From positions 1 through 64,000 of the forward strand of contig NZ_FOND01000018.1 of the NCBI RefSeq assembly GCF_900112815.1: 64,000 nucleotides of DNA. The letters are read 5' to 3'. Source of the stretch: Blastococcus tunisiensis (GTDB taxonomy: Bacteria > Actinomycetota > Actinomycetes > Mycobacteriales > Geodermatophilaceae). A model generated the notes under the pieces. The model searched no databases. It was not told where the DNA came from and was given only the letters and a program-made list of their open reading frames with translations. Below, piece by piece: positions 45,025-53,548 of this stretch (position 1 is the stretch's first letter; each line of letters opens with the position of its first letter). Made by a program: the position numbers and the translations under genes.

Positions 45025-45355
45025 GCAGTGCGGAGATCCGCTGGCGGGTGACGCCGAACATGGCGGCGATCCGGTTGATGCTCACCTGCTCGGACTGCAG
45101 GGCGGCCGCCTGCTCCCGCCGCCAGCGGTGGCCGGCCGCGGAGAGCGAGGCCAGCACCGTCGAGATCCGCTCGACGACCAGGGGGCGCGGCTCGCCGTCC
45201 ACGATGTCCAGCCAGGCCCGGCCCGCACGGCGCTCGGCCAGCAGCTTGTCGGCGCGGGCGCGGGCACGGACGAGCTCGTCCACGCAGCGGTCGAGTTCGG
45301 TGACGAGGTCCTGGAGGGCGCGCTCGGCCACGTCGGCGGGGGGATCGGCGGTCAT
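45011..45355 (-). CDS. Small coiled-coil HTH protein
   Basis: 114 residues. The N-terminal half is helical and acidic/basic (DLVTELDRCVDELVRARARADKLLAERRAG), the middle carries LDIVDGEPRPLVVERISTVL, and the C-terminus is a helix-turn-helix (SINRIAAMFGVTRQRISALLRER). It looks like a small DNA-binding or sigma-region-4-like protein. GTTGC palindromes start five bases before its ATG, so autoregulation is likely. It overlaps the end of hrpA by 14 bases, tail to tail. Confidence 0.72.
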   Translation of the reverse strand: MTADPPADVAERALQDLVTELDRCVDELVRARARADKLLAERRAGRAWLDIVDGEPRPLVVERISTVLASLSAAGHRWRREQAAALQSEQVSINRIAAMFGVTRQRISALLRER

Positions 45356-45359
45356 GTCG

Positions 45360-45456
45360 GTTGCACACTACCAAAGTGAACAGGTGTTGCATGCAACCGC
45401 CATGACACGCAATGGCCCTTGCGCCTGACGACCCTGTGTGATTGGTTGTGTGCAAC
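45360..45456. promoter_or_regulatory. Three GTTGYRYRCAAC-type sites
   Basis: GTTGCACAC (45360-45368, completed imperfectly by TAC), the perfect palindrome GTTGCATGCAAC (45386-45397) and GTTGTGTGCAAC (45445-45456) share the pattern GTTGYRYRCAAC. They occupy the divergent promoter region between the small HTH gene and the RsbW-like gene. The HTH protein is the simplest candidate binder. Confidence 0.65.
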
Positions 45457-45507
45457 GGAGTGGCCCCGTAGCGCTGCCCGGTCGCGACAGCAGAACGGAT
45501 CCCCGAC

Positions 45508-45897
45508 GTGTCCAGCCGCACCGCCTGCATCGACCTCCCCGCCATTCCGCCGAGCGTGACGGTCTCGCGGCATCTGGTCCTCGAGCTGCTCCGCTCGTGG
45601 CAGGTGCCGCACGACCGGGAGGACGCCGCGCTGCTGGTCACCGAGCTCGTCGCCAACGTCGTCGACCACGTCGGGGACTCCGGCCCTCTGACCCTGGAGC
45701 TCGCGGTGTCCCAGGACTGGCTGCGCATCGCGGTCATCGACGGCTCGCCGGTGCGCCCCGTCGTCCGAGAGGCGTCACCGGACAGGGCCCGGGGGCGGGG
45801 GATGCAGCTGATCGAGGCGATCGCCGACCGCTGGGGCGTCGAGGACCACCGCGGCGGCAAGCGGGTCTGGTTCGAGCTGCGGCCGCCGCAGCGCTGA
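45508..45897 (+). CDS. RsbW-like ATP-binding regulatory protein
   Basis: 129 residues of the HATPase_c_2 type: N-box VTELVANVVDHV (with E and N), the G1 box VIDGSPVRP with D, and G2 GRGMQLIEAIADRWGVE. These proteins bind ATP and act as anti-sigma or regulatory kinases. The sequence is short and lacks other domains. The GTG start has no strong ribosome-binding site (GCAGAACG). It may be controlled by the GTTGC sites upstream. Confidence 0.82.
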   Translation: MSSRTACIDLPAIPPSVTVSRHLVLELLRSWQVPHDREDAALLVTELVANVVDHVGDSGPLTLELAVSQDWLRIAVIDGSPVRPVVREASPDRARGRGMQLIEAIADRWGVEDHRGGKRVWFELRPPQR

Positions 45898-46027
45898 GCC
45901 GGCGGACGTGCACCCCGCCCAGCCCACCTCGCAGCGGTCAGGGGCGGGTCCCGGTGGTTTGCCGTCCGCGGTGATCGGGGACCGGCTGCGGGGACGGCAT
46001 GTTCGCGAGAGAGAGGAAACGCCCGTG

Positions 46028-46198
46028 ATGAGCGAGCCCACCGGAGACGTGCACACCGCTGGGGAGGGCGTCTCCGACGAGGAGATGGTCGACACCGTCG
46101 CCGGTCAGACCGACAGCGCATCGGAGCACGCCGACACCGCCGGGAAGGACTGGAACGGGGACCCGGGCGAGGCCCCGGCCCCGCCCGACCAGGCCTGA
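46028..46198 (+). CDS. Small acidic disordered protein
   Basis: 56 residues, rich in Asp, Glu, Gly, Ala and Thr, without predicted structure, membrane helix or known family. AGAGGAAA lies about 9-12 bases before GTG-ATG at 46025/46028. It is located between the RsbW-like and the P450 genes. Function unknown. Confidence 0.55.
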   Translation: MSEPTGDVHTAGEGVSDEEMVDTVAGQTDSASEHADTAGKDWNGDPGEAPAPPDQA

Positions 46199-46271
46199 GT
46201 AGCCCCGGCAGCCGTCCCGCCGGTGCGACGCGGCACCGACCGGGCGGCTCGGCGCTGACAGACTCCCGCAG

Positions 46272-47612
46272 GTGAGCACCTCCACCGTGCCGGCGTCGAC
46301 CGGCGTCGCGACCCGTGCCCTGCGTCCCGCGCGGACCGTCGTCCGCTGGGCCGTGCGGCACGGGCTCCCGGCCGTCTACCTCGACCGCGGCGCGCGCCAC
46401 GGGGATCCGGTCGGCCGGTTGCTGCGCGACGGCGCGGTCCGCGACGAGCCCTACCCGCTGTACGAGGAGCTCCGGGCGCGCGGCCCGCTCTCGCCCGGCA
46501 GCATCGGGCTGGTCACCCCCTCCCACGCCGTGGCCTCGGAGATCCTGCGTTCCGACCGGTTCGGCGTCGGCTGGGACCGGTCGCAGGCGCCCCGCCCGAT
46601 CCGCTGGGCGCTGGCCTTCGGGGACGAGCTGGACGCCACGGGGGTGGCCGAGCCGCCGTCCATGCTGGTGGTGGACCCGCCCGACCACACCCGGTTCCGC
46701 CGGCTGGTGAGCCGGGCCTTCACTCCCCGGGCCGTCGCGGCCTTCGAGCCGGTGGTGCAGCGCACCGCCGACTCCCTGCTCGACGCGCTCGAGCTGCGCA
46801 GCGGCGTCGTCGACCTGGTGGAGACCTACGCCGCCCAGCTGCCGGTGCTGGTCATCGCCGACCTGCTGGCCGTGCCCGCCGAGCGCCGGGCGGACTTCCT
46901 CCGCTGGGGCGCGGCCGCGGCGGCCACGCTCGACCCGGGGCTGCCCTTCCGCCGGTACGTGGCCGCCGAGCGGGCGCTGCGGGCGATGCACGCCTTCCTG
47001 CGGGAGCACATGGCGCGGCTGCGCCGCGACCCGGGGGAGGACCTGGTCAGCCGGCTGGTGAGCCTCCCGGAGGACGAGGCGCTCACCGAGCGCGAGCTGC
47101 ACGCCACGGTGATGCTGCTGCTGGGCGCCGGGTTCGAGACCACCATGAACCTGCTCGGCAACGGTGTGGTGCTGCTGGACGGCCACCGCGAGCAGTGGGA
47201 GGCCCTGCGCGCGGCGCCCTCGGGCTGGGACGGCGCTGTGGAGGAGATCCTCCGCCACGACAGCCCGGTCCAGATCACCGGCCGCACGGCGACGGGCACC
47301 GTCTCCGTGGCCGGCCGGCAGGTGTCGCCGGGCACCCGGGTGACCGTGCTGCTCGGCGCCGCCAACCGCGATCCGGACGTGTTCGACGAGCCCACCCGGT
47401 TCGACGTCGGCCGCCCCAACGCCCGCGACCACCTGGCCTTCTCCGCCGGCATCCACTACTGCGTGGGCGCCGGACTCGCCCGGCTGGAGGGGGTGATCGG
47501 CCTGCGTGCCCTCAGCGAGCGCTTCCCGGCGCTGCGGGTCAGCGGCCGGCCGGTCCGGCGCGATCTGCAGACGCTGCGGGGGTTCGAGCACCTTCCGGTG
47601 CAGCTGCGGTGA
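46272..47612 (+). CDS. Cytochrome P450
   Basis: 446 residues. The haem loop FSAGIHYCVGAGLARLE (Cys near 397), the I-helix LLLGAGFETT and the EEILRHDSPV ExxR region are all intact. Soluble class I bacterial P450 with a short hydrophobic/basic N-terminus (about 25 residues). It needs ferredoxin and reductase from elsewhere; none are encoded nearby. The substrate is unknown. The start GTG at 46272 is at the end of a 73-base interval. Its 3' end runs 74 bases into the convergent MFS gene. Confidence 0.93.
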   Translation: MSTSTVPASTGVATRALRPARTVVRWAVRHGLPAVYLDRGARHGDPVGRLLRDGAVRDEPYPLYEELRARGPLSPGSIGLVTPSHAVASEILRSDRFGVGWDRSQAPRPIRWALAFGDELDATGVAEPPSMLVVDPPDHTRFRRLVSRAFTPRAVAAFEPVVQRTADSLLDALELRSGVVDLVETYAAQLPVLVIADLLAVPAERRADFLRWGAAAAATLDPGLPFRRYVAAERALRAMHAFLREHMARLRRDPGEDLVSRLVSLPEDEALTERELHATVMLLLGAGFETTMNLLGNGVVLLDGHREQWEALRAAPSGWDGAVEEILRHDSPVQITGRTATGTVSVAGRQVSPGTRVTVLLGAANRDPDVFDEPTRFDVGRPNARDHLAFSAGIHYCVGAGLARLEGVIGLRALSERFPALRVSGRPVRRDLQTLRGFEHLPVQLR

Positions 47613-48861
47613 CGCCGTCGGCGGGGACGACGTCGAGGACGGTGGCCCGCGCGGCGCCCCACCCGGCCCACGTCATGGGGACCAGCGCGACGAGCAGCAC
47701 CGCCAGCGGCCAGGACCAGCCGCGGGTGCCGTCGTGCAGCGCGCCGAGCACGAGCGGGCCGAGCGCCGCCAGCAGGTAGCCCAGGCACTGCGCGACGCCG
47801 CCCAGCCGCGCGGCGACCAGGGGCGTCGGGCTGCGCAGCACGATGAGGGTGAGCGCGAGGGCGAAGCCGCCGCCCTGGGCCAGGCCGAACGCGGCGACCC
47901 AGACCAGGGTGGCTCCGGCGGGGTCGGCCAGCAGCCCGCCCAGCCCCACGAGGTACGCCACCGCCACCGCGAGGATCAGCGGCCGCTGCGTGCGCATCCG
48001 ACCGGCCTGCGCGGGGGCCACCAGCGCGCCGACCGCCCCGACGACGTTGGCCAGCCCCAGCAGCAGCCCGCCCTCGCTCACCGGGACGCCGGCGTCGGCG
48101 AGCAAGGTGGGCAGCCAGGCGGCCACGGAGTAGAACTGGACGCTCTGCAGGCCGATGTAGGCCGTGACCTGGCGGGCGAGGGGCTGGCGGAGCAGCGACC
48201 ACGAGCCCTCGCCCTCCGCGAGCGGTGCGTTCGTGCGCCGGTCGCGACCGGTGCCGGCCACCGGCAGCCACAGGGCCAGGGCGGCCAGGGCGAGCAGCAG
48301 CCACGTCCCGAGCGCCCACCGCCAGTCCACCCCCAGGGCTCCGGCGAGCGGGATGGTCAGGGCGGCGCCCGCGGCGGCGCCGATGTTCAGCGACGCCGAG
48401 TAGAGGCCCATCACGGCGCCGGGCCGGCGGAACTCCCGCTTCACGTACGCCGGCAGCAGCACGTTCGCCAGGGCGATCGCGGCCCCGGCGACCAGGCTGC
48501 CGGCGAACAGCAGCGCGACCGGCGGCAGCAGCCGCAGCGCGATGCCGGCCGCCAGCAGCCCGAGCGACAGCCCGACCGCCGTCTCCAGCCCGATCCGCCG
48601 GGCCAGCCGCGGCGCGACCGGCGCGAACGCGCCGAAGCACAGCACCGGCAGCGTGGTCAGGAGGCCGGCCAGCGCGGAGGACAGCCCGGTGTCGGCCCGC
48701 AGGTCGCGCAGGATCGGCGCCACCGCGACGACGGCCGGCCGCTGGTTGAGCGCGACGGCGACGATCGCCGCCACGAGCAGGGCGGTCGCGAAACGGGTGC
48801 GGCCCCGCTGCAGGGGCCCGGGCCGAGTGTGCGAGGCCTGGGGGGCAGCGGGCTCCTGCAT
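47539..48861 (-). CDS. CynX/NimT-type MFS transporter
   Basis: 440 residues with twelve membrane segments of the CynX (cyanate) branch: VALNQRPAVVAVAPILRDLRADTGLSSALAGLLTTLPVLCFGAFAPVAPRLARRIG opens the fold. The first ~20 residues (QEPAAPQASHTRPGPLQRGR) are encoded by stem-loop copy C and are unlike any membrane-protein N-terminus. The ATG shares one base with the cysN stop (TGATG), so it is translationally coupled to cysDN. That makes an oxyanion, sulfonate or cyanate substrate plausible, though unproven. Its 3' end overlaps the P450 gene on the other strand. Confidence 0.84.
   Translation of the reverse strand: MQEPAAPQASHTRPGPLQRGRTRFATALLVAAIVAVALNQRPAVVAVAPILRDLRADTGLSSALAGLLTTLPVLCFGAFAPVAPRLARRIGLETAVGLSLGLLAAGIALRLLPPVALLFAGSLVAGAAIALANVLLPAYVKREFRRPGAVMGLYSASLNIGAAAGAALTIPLAGALGVDWRWALGTWLLLALAALALWLPVAGTGRDRRTNAPLAEGEGSWSLLRQPLARQVTAYIGLQSVQFYSVAAWLPTLLADAGVPVSEGGLLLGLANVVGAVGALVAPAQAGRMRTQRPLILAVAVAYLVGLGGLLADPAGATLVWVAAFGLAQGGGFALALTLIVLRSPTPLVAARLGGVAQCLGYLLAALGPLVLGALHDGTRGWSWPLAVLLVALVPMTWAGWGAARATVLDVVPADGVTAAAPEGARTPAASADRAGPAGR
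48801..48856 (+). repeat. Dispersed stem-loop element, copy C, inside the MFS coding start
   Basis: GGCCCCGCTGC...GGCAGCGGGCTCC with the core CGAGTGTGCGAG. The pairing arms are as in copy A, but the T run after the stem is lost (CTCCTGC). It occupies codons 2-20 of the MFS gene on the other strand, directly after cysN. Confidence 0.75.
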
Positions 48862-50183
48862 CAGCCGGCGGGGGTGAGCATGCCCGCACCGACGGTGGCG
48901 TTCGTGGCCTCGTCGATGAGGATGAACCGGCCGGTCACACGGTTGCGGGTGTAGTCGTCGACGAACAGCGGCTGGGTGGCCCGCAGGCGCACCCGGCCGA
49001 TGTCGTTGAGGCCGAGCTCGCCGGCGTCGGGGTCGCGGTGCAGGGTGTTCACGTCCAGCCGGTAGGCCAGCTCCTTCACCACGGCCCGCACGGTGCGGGT
49101 GGTGTGCTTGACCGCGATCCGCTGCCGGGGGCGCAGCGGCTCGTCGGCCATCCAGCAGACGAGCGCGTCGACGTCCTGGGTCGGCTGCGGCGCGTTCGCC
49201 GGGCGGCAGATCAGGTCCCCGCGGGAGACGTCGACGTCATCGGTGAGCCGGACCGTGACCGCCATGGGCGCGAACGCCTCGTCGACCGGTCCGCGGGGGC
49301 CCTCGATGGCCGAGATCCGGGTGGTCAGCCCGCTGGGCAGCACCTGCACCTCGTCGCCCGGCCGCAGCACGCCGCTGGCCACCGTGCCGGCGTAGCCGCG
49401 GTAGTCGTGGTGGGCGTCGGACTGGGGCCGGATCACGTACTGCACGGGGAACCGCGGGTCCACCAGGTTGCGGTCGCTCGCCACGTGCACGTGCTCGAGG
49501 TGGTGCAGCAGCGTCGTCCCCTCGTACCAGGGGGTGTTCGCCGAGTGGCTGACCACGTTGTCGCCGTGCAGGGCGGAGATGGGGATGACGGTCAGGTCGG
49601 GCACGTTCAGCTTCGTGGCGAACGCGCTGAACTCGTCCCGGATCGACTCGTAGACGTCCTCGGACCAGCCGACGAGGTCCATCTTGTTGACCGCGACCAC
49701 CAGGTGCGGCACCCGCAGCAGCGAGGCGAGGAAGGCATGCCGGCGGCTCTGCTCGAGCATCCCCCGGCGCGCGTCGACCAGCACGATCGCCAGGTCGGCG
49801 GTCGAGGCGCCGGTGACCATGTTGCGGGTGTACTGCACGTGCCCGGGGGTGTCGGCGAGGATGAACGTGCGCCGGGGGGTGCTGAAGTACCGGTAGGCGA
49901 CGTCGATGGTGATGCCCTGCTCGCGCTCGGCGCGCAGGCCGTCGGTGAGCAGGGCCAGGTCGACGTAGTCGCCCTTGCTGGCGCGCTCGACCGCCTCGTA
50001 CTGGTCCTCGAAGATCGCCTTGCTGTCGTAGAGCAGCCGGCCGATCAGCGTGCTCTTGCCGTCGTCGACGGACCCCGCGGTGGCGATCCGCAGGATGTCC
50101 TTGCGCGCGGTCGCGATCTCGACGGCGTGCTCGGCGACGGGGGAGTGGACGTCGACGGGGCTGTCGGTGGGCCCGCTGCTCAT
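48861..50183 (-). CDS. cysN: Sulfate adenylyltransferase subunit 1 (GTPase)
   Basis: 440 residues, without the APS-kinase (CysC) extension. The translation-factor GTPase motifs are complete: AGSVDDGKST (P-loop), GITIDVAYRYF (switch), DTPGH, NKMD and SAL. It drives APS formation by CysD at the cost of GTP. The ATG shares a base with the cysD stop (TGATG), and the CynX-type gene follows with the same coupling. Confidence 0.96.
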   Translation of the reverse strand: MSSGPTDSPVDVHSPVAEHAVEIATARKDILRIATAGSVDDGKSTLIGRLLYDSKAIFEDQYEAVERASKGDYVDLALLTDGLRAEREQGITIDVAYRYFSTPRRTFILADTPGHVQYTRNMVTGASTADLAIVLVDARRGMLEQSRRHAFLASLLRVPHLVVAVNKMDLVGWSEDVYESIRDEFSAFATKLNVPDLTVIPISALHGDNVVSHSANTPWYEGTTLLHHLEHVHVASDRNLVDPRFPVQYVIRPQSDAHHDYRGYAGTVASGVLRPGDEVQVLPSGLTTRISAIEGPRGPVDEAFAPMAVTVRLTDDVDVSRGDLICRPANAPQPTQDVDALVCWMADEPLRPRQRIAVKHTTRTVRAVVKELAYRLDVNTLHRDPDAGELGLNDIGRVRLRATQPLFVDDYTRNRVTGRFILIDEATNATVGAGMLTPAG

Positions 50184-51091
50184 CAGAAGTAGCCCTCCTT
50201 CTTCCGGTCCTCCATGGCGGCGTCGCTCACCTTGTCGTCGCCGCGGGTGGCGCCGCGCTCGGTCATGCGGGTCACCGCGATCTCGGCGATGACCTCCTCG
50301 ACGGTGGTCGCCTCGGACAGCACGGCCGCGGTGAGGTTCGCGTCGCCGACGGTGCGGTAGCGGACGGTCTCCCGGCGCACCTGCTCGCCGTGCCGCGGCG
50401 TGATGAACTCGTTGACCGCGTAGAGCATCCCCTGGCGCTCGACGACCTCCCGCTGCTGCGCGAGGTACAGCGCGGGGATGGCGATGTCCTCCCGCAGGAT
50501 GTACTGCCAGATGTCGAGCTCGGTCCAGTTCGACAGCGGGAAGACGCGGATCGACTCACCCAGGTGGATCCGGCCGTTGTAGAGGTCCCAGAGCTCGGGC
50601 CGCTGGTTCTTCGGGTCCCACTGGCCGAACTCGTCGCGGAAGGAGAACACCCGCTCCTTGGCGCGGGCCTTGTCCTCGTCCCGGCGGGCGCCGCCGAACA
50701 GGGCGGTGAAGCCGTGCTCCTCGACCGCGTCGAGCAGCACCGGGGTCTGGATGCGGTTGCGGGAGCCGTTCGGCTCCTCCTTCACCGTGCCCGCGGCGAT
50801 GGCGTCGGGCACCGAGGCGACGACGAGCTGCACGCCCAGCTCGGCCACCCGCTTGTCGCGGAACTCCAGCACCTCGGGGAAGTTCAGGCCGGTGTCCACG
50901 TGCATGACCGGGAACGGGATGCGGGCCGGGGCGAACGCCTTCCGGGCCAGCTCCAGCATCACGATGGAGTCCTTGCCGCCGGAGAACAGCAGCACCGGCC
51001 GTTCCAGCTCCGCGACCACCTCACGGAGAACGTGGATGGACTCGGCTTCCAGCGTCTCGAGCTGGCTGAGCCGGTAGTCGGGGGTGGTCAT
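50183..51091 (-). CDS. cysD: Sulfate adenylyltransferase subunit 2
   Basis: 302 residues, beginning MTTPDYRLSQLETLEAESIH as in most actinobacterial CysD. The PP-loop LLFSGGKDSIVML, GGARRDEDKARAKERVFSFRD and PLSNWTELDIWQYI are all present. With CysN it forms APS from ATP and sulfate, the first step of sulfate assimilation. The ATG at 51091 fits the family; longer translations would be unusual. No cysH or cysC is in the window. The 145-base upstream region has no riboswitch I can recognise. Confidence 0.96.
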   Translation of the reverse strand: MTTPDYRLSQLETLEAESIHVLREVVAELERPVLLFSGGKDSIVMLELARKAFAPARIPFPVMHVDTGLNFPEVLEFRDKRVAELGVQLVVASVPDAIAAGTVKEEPNGSRNRIQTPVLLDAVEEHGFTALFGGARRDEDKARAKERVFSFRDEFGQWDPKNQRPELWDLYNGRIHLGESIRVFPLSNWTELDIWQYILREDIAIPALYLAQQREVVERQGMLYAVNEFITPRHGEQVRRETVRYRTVGDANLTAAVLSEATTVEEVIAEIAVTRMTERGATRGDDKVSDAAMEDRKKEGYF

Positions 51092-51233
51092 GCGGACGGG
51101 CTCCGAGAGGTCGGCATCAGGACGACGTACCGCACCCACCAACTCCATCGGCACGGTGCGGATTCCCGACCAGTGTCCGCTATCGGCAGCCGGCCGCCGC
51201 CGCCAGGACCCCGCCGGCCGGCTCCGGCCGCGG

Positions 51234-51947
51234 TCAGCTCCGTTCGTCGACGGCGGTGGCGTCGCTGGGCCGGCTCGGCGGGGTGTGCCGGCCGGTCGCA
51301 TCGGTGATCGAACCGAAGTAGGCGTCGACCTTCTCCGGACGCGGCATCACGAACACCCCGCGGGCCTCGACGAGGACCCGGTCCGGGTCGTCGGCCAGCG
51401 CGATGGTGCCGGTGATGACCGACTTGCGGCCCGAGCTCTCCGCCACGCCGGCACGCAGCGACAGCGCCGTCTCCAGCGGCAGCGGGCCGCGGTAGTCCAG
51501 CTCCAGGTGGGCGGTCATGCCCCACAGGCCCGCGGCGGCCGCCGCGGAACCGAGCAGCTGGTCCATCAGCAGCGCGCTCATGCCGCCGTGCACGAAGCTG
51601 GGCGGTCCCTCGTACGCGACCCCGAGGGTCACCTGCGCGACGACGCCGTCCCCGTCCCGGTGGACGACGAGCGGTGGGGCGAGCGCGCTGCCGACTCCGG
51701 TGACCGGGTTGAACACGCGCCGGCCCCTCGTCAGGTCGTCCAGCGCCGGGAGCTGGGCCGGTGAACGGCGGGCGACGGCGAGCCGCTCGGTGGCCTGCCG
51801 GACCAGCTCGGCGGCGCCGCGCACCTCGGCGGCGGCGACCGTGGTGGTCACCGAGACCTCGATGAGCTCGCGCAACGCGGTCCCCAGGTCGGCTGCGGCG
51901 GCGAGCGGCTCGGCGTCGGGGATCGTCCCGCTGTCGTTCGAAGTCAC
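51234..51947 (-). CDS. PaaI-type hotdog thioesterase
   Basis: 237 residues. A helical N-terminal half (~90) precedes a hotdog domain with the PaaI signature PPSFVHGGMSALLMDQLLGSAAAAAGLWGMTAHLELDYRGPLPL. Members hydrolyse acyl- or aryl-CoA thioesters. Start GTG at 51947, where a GGAG abuts the codon, so the true start is uncertain. The gene stands between cysD and the histidine kinase gene, with no obvious pathway link. Confidence 0.82.
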   Translation of the reverse strand: MTSNDSGTIPDAEPLAAAADLGTALRELIEVSVTTTVAAAEVRGAAELVRQATERLAVARRSPAQLPALDDLTRGRRVFNPVTGVGSALAPPLVVHRDGDGVVAQVTLGVAYEGPPSFVHGGMSALLMDQLLGSAAAAAGLWGMTAHLELDYRGPLPLETALSLRAGVAESSGRKSVITGTIALADDPDRVLVEARGVFVMPRPEKVDAYFGSITDATGRHTPPSRPSDATAVDERS

Positions 51948-51968
51948 CTCCGGATCGTGGCAGGGCCG

Positions 51969-53483
51969 CTAGCCGGGGCCCGCGGCACCCCCGCGCCGGG
52001 GGACGTCGGCCGGTCCCGAGCGGGGCAGCCGGACGCTGAACGTGGCGCCCCGGCCGAGGGCGGTGTCCAGGTCGACCGACCCGCCGTGCGCGGCGACCAG
52101 CGAGGAGACGATGGCCAGCCCCAGTCCCGTGCCGCCGGCCTCGGTGGTGCCCTCCGCGCCGCGGGTCCGCGAGGCGTCGGCGCGGTAGAAGCGCTCGAAG
52201 GCCCGGGCCGCGTCGGCGGGATCCATGCCCGGCCCCTCGTCGGAGACCCGCAGGACCAGCACGTCGCCGTCGTCCGGCGCCTCGGCCACCGAGACCGTCA
52301 CGCGTGCGCCGGGCGGGGTGTGCCTGAGCGCGTTGGTCACCAGGTTGCCGACGACCTGGCGGAGCCGGCCCTCGTCACCGATCACCACCGGGACGTCGGT
52401 GAGCGACTCGTCCAGGTGCAGGCTGATCGGCCGGTCGGGCTGGACGGCCTTCGCGTCGTGGACGGCGTCGCCGGCGATCTCGGCCAGGTCGACGGGGGCG
52501 AAGCTGAGCGGACGCTGCTGGTCCAGGCGTGCGAGCAGCAGCAGGTCCTCCACCAGCACACCCATCCGCGCGCCCTCGGCCTCGATCCGCTCCATCAGGC
52601 GCGCGACCTCCTCGTCGCTGCGGATGGCGCCCTGGCGGTACAGCTCGGCGAAACCCCGGATGGAGGTCAGCGGGGTGCGCAGCTCGTGGCTGGCGTCGGC
52701 GACGAAGCGGCGCATCCGGTGCTCGGAGCCCCGTGCCGCTTCCTCGGAGGCCTGCTGGGCGCGGAAGGCGCTCTCGATCCGCGCGAGCATCCCGTTCAGC
52801 GCCAGGGAGAGCCGCCCGACCTCGGTGCGGTCGTCCCCGACGGGGACCCGCTGGGAGAGGTCGCCGGCCGCGATGGACCGTGCCGTCCGCTCCACCTCCG
52901 CGAGCGGCCGGAGGCTGTTGCGCACGAGCCCGTAGCCCGCAGCACCGAGCACCGCGAGCAGGGCCAGGCCGACGACCAGCTCGATGCGGATGAGCCGGGC
53001 GACTGTCCGCTCGTCGCCGCGGAGGTCCGCGCCGACCACGAGCGTGTACCCGTCGGGCAGCTCACCCGAGGCCATGCGCCACTTCCTGCCGTCGGACCGC
53101 ACCGTGAGCGGGGCGCCGCCCTCGCGGAGCCGCTCGACCACGTTGCTGCTCAGACTCGGCAACTCGCGGCCACCGGGGCCCTGTGGCTGCGCGATCACCA
53201 CCGGCTCGTCGCTGTCCGGCGCCAGGCACGCGAAGTAGAACGAGCTCGCCTGGGAGTAGCCGGGCTGCCGGCAGGCGCCGAGCGTCTCGGCCCGCTGGTT
53301 GTACGTGACCGTCGCGCGGAGCTCCTCGTCCTGCTGCTGCTGCAGGTAGTCGCGCAGCAGGGAGGCGGTGGCGAAGCCGGTGACGAGCAGGGCGGCGCTG
53401 AGCAGGACGAGCATCAGCGCGACGAGGGTGACCCGCAGCGGGAACCGCGGGCCGGCGACACTCGGCGATACGGGTGCCGTCAT
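51969..53483 (-). CDS. PhoR-like membrane sensor histidine kinase
   Basis: 504 residues. Two membrane segments (~15-38 and ~165-190) enclose a ~130-residue outer domain; HAMP (~190-245), HisKA with FVADASHELRTPLTSIRG (His near 275) and HATPase with NLVTNALRHTP, DEGPGMDP, FERFYRAD and GGTGLGLAIVSSLVAAHGG follow. It lies 65 bases after the response regulator gene in the same direction and is probably the partner. The layout is that of the mycobacterial PhoR/TcrY group. Confidence 0.9.
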   Translation of the reverse strand: MTAPVSPSVAGPRFPLRVTLVALMLVLLSAALLVTGFATASLLRDYLQQQQDEELRATVTYNQRAETLGACRQPGYSQASSFYFACLAPDSDEPVVIAQPQGPGGRELPSLSSNVVERLREGGAPLTVRSDGRKWRMASGELPDGYTLVVGADLRGDERTVARLIRIELVVGLALLAVLGAAGYGLVRNSLRPLAEVERTARSIAAGDLSQRVPVGDDRTEVGRLSLALNGMLARIESAFRAQQASEEAARGSEHRMRRFVADASHELRTPLTSIRGFAELYRQGAIRSDEEVARLMERIEAEGARMGVLVEDLLLLARLDQQRPLSFAPVDLAEIAGDAVHDAKAVQPDRPISLHLDESLTDVPVVIGDEGRLRQVVGNLVTNALRHTPPGARVTVSVAEAPDDGDVLVLRVSDEGPGMDPADAARAFERFYRADASRTRGAEGTTEAGGTGLGLAIVSSLVAAHGGSVDLDTALGRGATFSVRLPRSGPADVPRRGGAAGPG

Positions 53484-53548
53484 GACATCACCGGTTCGCT
53501 CCTCCGGTGCGCTCCGCTCCTCGCTGCGATGCTCACGCACCTGTCCGC

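Noticed and set aside
51092-51233. Riboswitch or SAM-type leader before cysD
   Set aside because: No conserved paired elements could be found in the 145 bases; no support.
53484-53548. Repetitive-looking CGCTCCTCCGGTGCGCTCC stretch between phoP and phoR
   Set aside because: It has the GCTCC/CGCTGCG wording often seen between actinobacterial genes but no second copy in the window that I can align, so I did not call a repeat.
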